From an uncultured Actinomycetes bacterium (GTDB lineage: Bacteria; Actinomycetota; Acidimicrobiia; Acidimicrobiales; Ilumatobacteraceae): DNA of 5,331 nt. Location: the NCBI GenBank assembly GCA_903925985.1, contig CAIYHK010000039.1, positions 1 through 5,331 on the forward strand. The letters run 5' to 3'. Shown piece by piece: positions 1 through 5,331 of this stretch (positions are counted from its first letter, which is position 1; each line of letters begins with the position of its first letter). Made by a program: the position numbers and the translations under genes. The notes beneath the pieces are model-generated. The model saw only the letters and a list, made by a program, of their open reading frames with translations, ran no database searches and had not been told where the DNA came from.

Positions 1-10
1 CGCATCTGAA

Positions 11-1714
11 ATGAGCGTACCCGCTCGCATAGGGAGGTCCCGCATGCCACGACTCGCAGACTACAAAGCCGTTGTTGATCTACGTGATTTCTCGGGTGTC
101 TTGCAGTGTGTGGTGGATAACTCCGTCGACGTTCGTAGTGAATACGTGGTGCGAATCACCGGAACTGTTCGTGCGCGCCCTGAAGGGACCATCAATTCGT
201 CGTTGGCGACGGGCGAGATTGAAATCGGTGATTGTGAAGTTGAAATTCTCAATGCCGCCGAACCGCCGCCGTTCCCGATTGACCAACGAGCCGATGATGT
301 TGATGAGAGCATTCGGCTGCGATATCGGTATCTAGATATTCGTCGTGAACGCATGCAGCGCAACATCCGTGTTCGTGCAGCGGTTAACTCTGCAATTCGG
401 GCCGCCATGGAACGCCAGAACTTTGTCGAGGTCGAGACACCGTTTCTGATGCCGTCAACTCCAGAGGGCGCACGAGAGTTTCTTGTGCCTTCGCGTAAAG
501 AGCCGGGGTCTTTCTATGCGTTGCCACAATCACCACAGCTGTGGAAGCAGTTGTTGATGGTGGCTGGCATGGACCGCTACTACCAAATAGCAAGATGCTT
601 ACGCGATGAGGATCTGCGCGCTGATCGCCAGTACGAATTCATGCAGTTGGATGCGGAAATGTCGTTCGTGACGCAAGATGACGTACTCGCTGCCATTAGC
701 GAAGCAGTTATGTCTGCCGCCGAGGCCGTCACGGGTGAGCGACCACCAGAGATTCAGCGGATCACCTGGCGTGAAGCGATGGAACGATTTGGCGTTGACA
801 AGCCTGACCTGCGTTTTGGTCTCGAATTGATTGAATTGACACAGATTTTTGCTTCGACTGAGTTCAAGGCGTTCTCGACTGCTGAGTCAATCAAGGGTCT
901 GTGTGTACGTGCAGGGGAGTATCCCGATACTGCAGCAGCGGGACGTAATCGACTCGACGCTTTGACCGATCGGGCAAAGAAACTCGGGGCCAAGGGTCTT
1001 GTGTGGATGCGGGTGCAAGCTGGTGGCCAACTCGATTCGCCGGTGGCAAAGTTTTTGTCCGAAACAGAAATCGCCGCTTTGTTGGCCGCAACTGGAGCTG
1101 TTGAGGGCGATCTCATTCTCATGGTTGCTGATTCGTGGCACAACGCCTGTGAAGTTCTGGGGCAGCTGCGCAATGACATCGGACGCCCACCAGTCCACGA
1201 AGGTCCTTATCGATATGTGTGGGTGGTTGACTTCCCATTGTTCGTCGGAGTGGATCCGGTTTCCGGCAAGCCCAAACCAGGACACCACCCGTTCTGTCAC
1301 CCGCATCCTGACGACCTTGACAAATTCGAAACCGATCCACTGTCTGTGCGAGCGCTCGCTTATGACCTCGTTCTTAACGGTTGGGAACTCGGCTCGGGTT
1401 CGATACGAATTCATGAGCCAGAACTCCAGCGACAAGTGTTTAACCGACTCGGCATCTCAGACGAGGAAGCGGATCGTCGATTTGGGTTCTTCCTGCAGCC
1501 ATTCAAATATGGTGCACCACCGCATGGTGGTTTCGCATTCGGCATTGACCGGCTCACGGCGATACTCGCAGGGGAAGAAAACATTCGTGAAGTAATCGCT
1601 TTTCCAAAAACACAGTCGGGTCTTGATCCGATGACCAACGCACCCACGCAGATCGATGCCAAACAGTTGGCTGAGCTAGGTCTGCGTCCGTTGCCTCCTC
1701 CCAGCAACGCCTAA
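11..1714 (+). CDS. aspS: Aspartyl-tRNA synthetase (class IIb), N-terminus uncertain, possibly 5'-partial
   Basis: Cytoplasmic enzyme that activates aspartate with ATP and loads it onto tRNA-Asp. Numbering from the ATG at 11 (567 aa): an OB-fold anticodon-binding domain to about residue 95, then a class II catalytic core split by the bacterial GAD insert (about 265-400). Motif 1 is around VEVETP (139-144), followed by PEGAREF with E152. QSPQLWKQ (173-180) carries K179. Motif 2 is RCLRDEDLRADRQ (195-207) with R198. Motif 3 is FAFGIDRL (508-515) with R514. These match E. coli E171, K198, R217 and R537. The N-terminus is odd: homologues have about 14 more residues, and the usual GWVxRRRDHG-type segment is not recognisable before VVDLRD (21-26). 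The frame is open to base 2, so the gene may begin outside the window; alternatively it starts at ATG 44, which has a strong ribosome site. I list the longest in-window form. If the organism lacks AsnRS, the enzyme may also charge tRNA-Asn (inference). Identity is certain; the start is not. Confidence 0.96.
   Translation: MSVPARIGRSRMPRLADYKAVVDLRDFSGVLQCVVDNSVDVRSEYVVRITGTVRARPEGTINSSLATGEIEIGDCEVEILNAAEPPPFPIDQRADDVDESIRLRYRYLDIRRERMQRNIRVRAAVNSAIRAAMERQNFVEVETPFLMPSTPEGAREFLVPSRKEPGSFYALPQSPQLWKQLLMVAGMDRYYQIARCLRDEDLRADRQYEFMQLDAEMSFVTQDDVLAAISEAVMSAAEAVTGERPPEIQRITWREAMERFGVDKPDLRFGLELIELTQIFASTEFKAFSTAESIKGLCVRAGEYPDTAAAGRNRLDALTDRAKKLGAKGLVWMRVQAGGQLDSPVAKFLSETEIAALLAATGAVEGDLILMVADSWHNACEVLGQLRNDIGRPPVHEGPYRYVWVVDFPLFVGVDPVSGKPKPGHHPFCHPHPDDLDKFETDPLSVRALAYDLVLNGWELGSGSIRIHEPELQRQVFNRLGISDEEADRRFGFFLQPFKYGAPPHGGFAFGIDRLTAILAGEENIREVIAFPKTQSGLDPMTNAPTQIDAKQLAELGLRPLPPPSNA
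31..37 (+). promoter_or_regulatory. Strong Shine-Dalgarno-like site before alternative aspS start at 44
   Basis: AGGGAGG lies six bases upstream of ATG 44, which is in frame with aspS, an almost ideal match and spacing for 16S rRNA pairing. The ATG at 11 has only ten visible bases before it and no such site among them. If this site is used, AspRS begins MPRLADYK and is 556 aa long, without the first OB-fold strand. The counter-argument is that family members extend further upstream, in which case the motif would simply be codons for Gly-Arg-Ser. Confidence 0.5.
1689..1709 (+). repeat. Short perfect inverted repeat (hairpin) at the aspS 3' end, just before rarA
   Basis: CGTTGC (1689-1694) and GCAACG (1704-1709) are exact reverse complements flanking a nine-base loop, CTCCTCCCA. 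The hairpin lies within the last codons of aspS (Leu-Pro-Pro-Pro-Ser-Asn-Ala), and its 3' arm ends five bases before the rarA ATG. The loop contains CCTCC, the core of the anti-Shine-Dalgarno sequence. No T-run follows, so it is not an intrinsic terminator. It may be chance within a proline-rich tail. The structure is plainly visible; any function is unproven. Confidence 0.35.
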
Positions 1715-2947
1715 ATGAAAAATGAGAGCCTGTTCTCTGGCGCAGCTCGCGAGCGATTACAGAATCAAGCACCACTTGCAGCACGCTTGCGGCCACGCAA
1801 CTTCGATGAAGTTGTAGGCCAACAAAAACTCGTAGCAGTTGGGGCACCATTTCGGAAGATGGTCGAAAACGACACTTTGCGTTCGGTGATCTTGTGGGGG
1901 CCACCAGGCACAGGGAAAACAACTCTGGCCGAGGTAGTGGCTTGTGTTAGCAGTCGCCATTTTGAACGCGTTTCAGCAGTGACATCGGGAGTGAAGGACC
2001 TTCGCGAAGTGATTGAGGCTGCGCGTGACCGCTTGGGAACGCAAGGTCAACGCACGATTGTCTTTGTGGATGAAATTCACAGGTTCAACAAGGCTCAGCA
2101 GGATGCGTTATTGCCCTCGGTAGAAGAGGGCTTAATCACTCTGATTGGAGCCACAACCGAAAATCCTTTCTTTGAAGTGAATGCGCCTTTACGAAGCCGG
2201 TCGACCCTGTTTCGACTCGAGCCATTGGCCAGACAAGACATTGAAACTCTCGTGATGCGAGGCGTAGCAGCCGAGGGGATGGACGCCGATACCGAAGCCA
2301 CCCAGTTGATTGCTGAGCGATGCCTAGGCGATGGGCGCCAAGCACTTACTGCGGTTGAGGTCGCGTGTGCATTAGCGCGCCCAAACTCTGTTCAACTCCA
2401 GCACGCAGAGGCTGCGCTAAGTACGAGCGCCCTGCGTTACGGGCGTGACGATCACTATGACGTCGTCTCTGCGTTCATAAAAAGCATGCGAGGGTCAGAT
2501 CCAAACGCCGCTGTGTATTGGCTGGCGCGGATGCTTGAAGCCGGCGAAGATCCACGCTTCATTGCCCGACGCATGATCATTGCAGCGAGTGAAGACGTTG
2601 GCATGGCGGATCCATCGGCCCTTACCGTTGCCGTAGCGGCGGCGCAAGCGCTGGATGTGGTTGGCTTGCCTGAGGCTCAACTCAACCTTGCACAAGCTGC
2701 CGTTCACATCGCACGAGCGCCAAAGAGCAACGCAGTAGCAATGGCAATCTGGACAGCTCGCGAAGACGTTCGCAACGGTCGAGTGGCAGAGGTGCCTGCG
2801 CATCTTCGTGACTCCCATTACCAAGGAGCGACACAGCTCGGGCACGGTGTGGACTATGTGTCCCCACACAATGACCCGAGTGGGTCAAAGTCGCAGAAGT
2901 ACCTGCCTGACTCGATGGATGGAATTCACTACTTTGATAACACCTAA
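1715..2947 (+). CDS. rarA: Replication-associated recombination protein A (RarA/MgsA), AAA+ ATPase
   Basis: AAA+ ATPase of the RarA/MgsA/WRNIP1 family, related to clamp-loader subunits and RuvB. Known members form tetramers, bind single-stranded DNA-binding protein and DNA ends or gaps, and act at stalled replication forks. Visible in the 410 aa: entry motif PLAARLRPRNFDEVVGQ (20-36), Walker A GPPGTGKT (62-69), SAVTSGVKDLRE (87-98), Walker B VFVDEIHRFNKAQQD (116-130), sensor 1 IGATTENPFFEVN (144-156), arginine-finger region RSRS (160-163), and sensor 2 around GDGRQAL (205-211) with R208. The C-terminal tetramerisation domain spans roughly 245-345, with SAFIKSMRGSDPNAAVYWLA, ASEDVGMADP and APKSNA. 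The ATG directly abuts the aspS TAA and has no Shine-Dalgarno site, so translation probably depends on ribosomes finishing aspS. The protein is shorter than E. coli RarA (about 447 aa) and stops after KYLPDSMDGIHYFDNT, inside the usual C-terminal motif. The core looks fully functional. Confidence 0.96.
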   Translation: MKNESLFSGAARERLQNQAPLAARLRPRNFDEVVGQQKLVAVGAPFRKMVENDTLRSVILWGPPGTGKTTLAEVVACVSSRHFERVSAVTSGVKDLREVIEAARDRLGTQGQRTIVFVDEIHRFNKAQQDALLPSVEEGLITLIGATTENPFFEVNAPLRSRSTLFRLEPLARQDIETLVMRGVAAEGMDADTEATQLIAERCLGDGRQALTAVEVACALARPNSVQLQHAEAALSTSALRYGRDDHYDVVSAFIKSMRGSDPNAAVYWLARMLEAGEDPRFIARRMIIAASEDVGMADPSALTVAVAAAQALDVVGLPEAQLNLAQAAVHIARAPKSNAVAMAIWTAREDVRNGRVAEVPAHLRDSHYQGATQLGHGVDYVSPHNDPSGSKSQKYLPDSMDGIHYFDNT

Positions 2948-2982
2948 GCCCATAGCGCCCCTGAAGGTAGGCTCAAAAAGGC
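2948..2982 (+). other. rarA-alaS spacer: open continuation of the rarA frame and weak alaS ribosome site
   Basis: A 35-base gap. Read in the rarA frame after its TAA, it gives twelve sense codons (AHSAPEGRLKKA) and then TGA at 2984-2986. That TGA overlaps the alaS start codon as ATGA (2983-2986), a classic coupled-gene junction. The best ribosome-site candidate for alaS is GAAGGTAGG (2963-2971), but its distance to the ATG (11 bases) is longer than ideal; the AAAAAGG at 2975-2981 is too close. I see no T-tract terminator and no convincing -35/-10 pair, so alaS is most likely co-transcribed with rarA. Confidence 0.5.
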
Positions 2983-5331
2983 ATGAGTAAGCACCCAACC
3001 TCGGCAAACGAATTACGCAAGGCGTTTTCGGGATACTTTGCCGACAGGGGACACACCGTGGTGCCATCGGCATCGCTAATCCCACATGATCCGACAATTC
3101 TCTTCACTGTGGCGGGAATGGTTCCTTTCAAGCCGTTTTTCACCGGCGACGAAGTGGCTCCATACCCTCGCGCAGTGAGTGTGCAGAAGTGTGCACGCGC
3201 CGGTGGAAAGCACAACGACTTGGACGACGTTGGCCGCACAAAGCGCCACCTCGTGTTTTTTGAGATGCTCGGCAATTTTTCGTTTGGCGACTATTTCAAA
3301 GAGGACTCAATCAAATGGTCCTGGGATCTTGTCACGGAAGTTTTTGGTCTTGATGGTGACAAGCTCTGGATAACCGTTCATGAAAGCGACGATGAGGCCG
3401 AACAGATCTGGCGCGACACAGTCGGTGTGCGTCCCGATCGAATCCAGCGTCTCGGTGACAAGGACAACTTCTGGCAGATGGGTGAGACGGGGCCATGTGG
3501 TCCGTGTTCGGAAATTCACATTGATCGTGGAGCAGCATTTGGTCCCGATGGAGGCCCGCTGAATGATCCTCATGGTGACCGATTCCTTGAGTTCTGGAAC
3601 CTGGTCTTCATGCAATACAACCAGGCCAAGGATGGGTCGCGAGAGCGACTCCCCAAACCTTCCATTGACACTGGTGCGGGACTCGAGCGCATTCTGACTC
3701 TCCTGCAAGGTGTTGATTCGGTATGGGAGAGCGATGTGCTTGCCCCATTGGTGGATCGTGCGGCTTCGGTGACTGGCTCCAAGTACAGACCCGGTGACTA
3801 CGACGATCGCTCAAGTTTCTCGTTGCGAGTTTTAGCTGAGCATGCCCGGTCGTCAACGATGCTCGTTAACGACGGCGTGTTTCCCTCTAACGAGAACCGT
3901 GGTTATGTACTGCGTCGAATTATTCGCCGCGCGGTTCGCCATGCATACCTCTTGGGCACCGAGAAACTCGTGATGCCATCGCTTGTTGAAACCGCCATTG
4001 AAGTAATGGGTGAGGCATACCCAGATCTGCGTGCCAATCACGATTTCATTCTCGAGGTACTGACCAAGGAAGAGGAGCGCTTCCGCCACACTCTCACTAC
4101 AGGAATGGGCATTCTCGAACACGAAATGGAATCTGCAGGAGCCAAGGGACTGAGTGGTAAGACCGCATTCTTGTTGCACGACACTTATGGATTCCCACTC
4201 GAACTGACTACCGAGATTGCTGGGGAGCGCGGTGTTGGAGTTGATCTCGTGGGATTTGAATCCGAGATGACCGAACAACGCGAGCGCGCCAAGGCTGCTC
4301 GAAAGTCCGGAGTTGTCGATGAGAAATCACAGACGCTGTACCGCTCGTTAGTTGAAAAACTTGGTGCCACAGTTTTTGTTGGCTATGCAACCACGGAAGC
4401 TACAGGCAAAGTGGTTGCGGTACACGAACACGCAGCCGATCCAGATCTGCTCGAAGTGTTCCTGGACTCAACTCCGTTCTACGCTGAAAGCGGTGGTCAG
4501 GTTGGTGATACGGGCCAACTAGTCACCGATTCGGGCGCACTAGAGGTGATTGATACGACCTTTGCGCTACCGGGTCTCAGAATGCACTTGTGCAAACCCG
4601 ATCGGGGAGTTGTAACAGTGGGTCAAGTCGCAACTGCGAGTGTTGATAGCGATCGGCGTCAGGCGATTCGCCGTAATCACACAGGCACTCACATTTTGCA
4701 CTGGGCCCTGCGTGAAATTTTGGGTGACCATGTGAAACAGGCGGGGTCGTTGGTGGATGACCAGCGGCTGCGATTCGACTTCAGTCATTATGCAGCTGTG
4801 ACCCCTGAGGAGATTGCAGCTATTGAGCGGCTCGCCAACGCCGAAGTTTTGAAGAACGCGAGTGTTGACGCATTCGAAACAGCAAAGGACGAAGCGCTTG
4901 AGATGGGTGCGATGGCGTTCTTTGGTGACAAGTACGGCGATGTTGTCCGAGTGTTGCGCGCCGGATCATCAATTGAACTCTGCGGCGGAACCCATGCCTC
5001 GGCAACTGGCGACATCGGAACCATCAAGATTGTTTCTGAGTCATCTATTGGGTCCAATTTGCGACGTGTTGAAGCAGTTACTGGCGACAACACGATCGCA
5101 CTGTTGCAACGCCAGGAATCAGAGTTGCGTCAGATTGGAGAGATGCTTGGATCGTCTTCTGCCAATTTGTTTGAGGCACTAGAACGCAAACTTGCTGAAG
5201 TGCGTTCATTGCAGGAGGAATTGAAGTCATTCCGCGCTCGGGCTGTAGCGCAACAAGCTTCAGCGATAGCTGCAGGTGCCAACGGTGGGTTGGTGATTGA
5301 ACGCATTGACGATCTCGCACCCGGTGATCTA
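2983..5331 (+). CDS. alaS: Alanyl-tRNA synthetase, 3'-truncated by the window edge (first 783 codons)
   Basis: Class II synthetase that charges tRNA-Ala and hydrolyses mischarged Ser- or Gly-tRNA-Ala. The frame is open from 2983 to the last base, with no stop. It is the only usable start nearby, because an in-frame TAG lies at 2968. Catalytic core to about residue 245: CARAGGKHNDL (70-80), motif 2 RHLVFFEMLGNFSFGDYF (88-105), zinc-type cluster CGPCSEIH (172-179), motif 3 SIDTGAGLERI (227-237). The tRNA-recognition domain contains SNENRGYVLRRIIRRAVRH, with N303, and HDTYGFP, with D400. These align with the E. coli residues of the same numbers that read the G3:U70 pair. In the editing domain, SGGQVGDTG is followed by the zinc ligands H566 and H570 (HTGTH) and C667 and H671 (CGGTH), all present. 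A helical, coiled-coil-like stretch covers about 705-765, and the window ends early in the C-Ala domain. About 90-100 residues should be missing compared with the usual 870-880. Confidence 0.97.
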   Translation, partial: MSKHPTSANELRKAFSGYFADRGHTVVPSASLIPHDPTILFTVAGMVPFKPFFTGDEVAPYPRAVSVQKCARAGGKHNDLDDVGRTKRHLVFFEMLGNFSFGDYFKEDSIKWSWDLVTEVFGLDGDKLWITVHESDDEAEQIWRDTVGVRPDRIQRLGDKDNFWQMGETGPCGPCSEIHIDRGAAFGPDGGPLNDPHGDRFLEFWNLVFMQYNQAKDGSRERLPKPSIDTGAGLERILTLLQGVDSVWESDVLAPLVDRAASVTGSKYRPGDYDDRSSFSLRVLAEHARSSTMLVNDGVFPSNENRGYVLRRIIRRAVRHAYLLGTEKLVMPSLVETAIEVMGEAYPDLRANHDFILEVLTKEEERFRHTLTTGMGILEHEMESAGAKGLSGKTAFLLHDTYGFPLELTTEIAGERGVGVDLVGFESEMTEQRERAKAARKSGVVDEKSQTLYRSLVEKLGATVFVGYATTEATGKVVAVHEHAADPDLLEVFLDSTPFYAESGGQVGDTGQLVTDSGALEVIDTTFALPGLRMHLCKPDRGVVTVGQVATASVDSDRRQAIRRNHTGTHILHWALREILGDHVKQAGSLVDDQRLRFDFSHYAAVTPEEIAAIERLANAEVLKNASVDAFETAKDEALEMGAMAFFGDKYGDVVRVLRAGSSIELCGGTHASATGDIGTIKIVSESSIGSNLRRVEAVTGDNTIALLQRQESELRQIGEMLGSSSANLFEALERKLAEVRSLQEELKSFRARAVAQQASAIAAGANGGLVIERIDDLAPGDL

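Noticed and set aside
887..1435. A 182-codon open frame on the - strand inside aspS
   Set aside because: It lies entirely opposite a strongly conserved synthetase, has no recognisable domain or ribosome site, and its composition looks like a mirror of the aspS codons.
1516..1531. Hairpin ACCACC-GCAT-GGTGGT
   Set aside because: It falls on the AspRS codons for Pro-Pro-His-Gly-Gly next to motif 3, which by themselves produce this symmetry; no T-run and no boundary nearby.
999..1595. A 198-codon + strand open frame overlapping aspS in another frame
   Set aside because: It overlaps the GAD insert and motif 3 of AspRS, whose frame is clearly the conserved one; the alternative product has no recognisable motif.
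2113..2131. Hairpin GCCCTC-GGTAGAA-GAGGGC in rarA
   Set aside because: It lies within conserved rarA coding sequence just after Walker B and has no following T-tract, so it is not a terminator; a 6-bp stem is easily chance.
2934..2973. Possible promoter before alaS (TTGATA at 2934-2939, TAGGCT at 2968-2973)
   Set aside because: The spacing between the two hexamers is 28 bases, far from the usual 16-18, and nothing matching -10 sits at the correct distance.
3853..4278. A 141-codon open frame on the - strand inside alaS
   Set aside because: It is opposite the conserved AlaRS tRNA-recognition region; no family resemblance and no start signals.
4021..4450. CCAGATCTGC occurring twice in alaS (4021 and 4441)
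   Set aside because: Only ten bases, both encoding Pro-Asp-Leu in unrelated parts of the protein; no further similarity around them.

Overview
The window is a compact stretch of an actinobacterial chromosome holding three housekeeping genes in a row on the + strand: aspS (aspartyl-tRNA synthetase), rarA (AAA+ recombination/replication-fork ATPase, also called mgsA) and alaS (alanyl-tRNA synthetase, cut off by the right edge). The protein sequences resemble high-GC Gram-positive homologues, and my impression is class Acidimicrobiia. This rests on the AspRS block around DVRSEYVVRITGTVRARPEG, the RarA block NPFFEVNAPLRSRSTLF and the AlaRS block SIGSNLRRVEAVTG. Base composition looks only moderately GC-rich, which would fit an aquatic, streamlined lineage. 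The taxonomic call is recognition from memory, not a search.

Layout: bases 1-43 are the edge region and aspS leader. aspS runs to 1714, and rarA starts on the very next base (TAA directly followed by ATG). rarA ends at 2947, and after 35 bases alaS starts at 2983 and runs off the window after 783 codons. No stretch over 300 bases lacks a gene. I see no tRNA, rRNA, CRISPR array, insertion sequence or convincing promoter or terminator. The spacing suggests one transcription unit continuing past the right edge.

Functionally, the two synthetases charge tRNA-Asp and tRNA-Ala in the cytoplasm, and RarA acts at stalled replication forks and DNA gaps. The set reflects conserved actinobacterial gene order rather than one pathway. 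In Mycobacterium the same order is seen with extra genes in between, and alaS is followed by ruvX/yqgF, mltG and aroE.

I found no new multi-gene system. The points worth checking are at the gene boundaries. The AspRS N-terminus lacks the usual anticodon-binding signature and has two candidate starts. RarA is short at its C-terminus, and its frame continues open past the TAA until a TGA that overlaps the alaS start as ATGA. A small hairpin with an anti-Shine-Dalgarno-like loop lies just before the rarA start.
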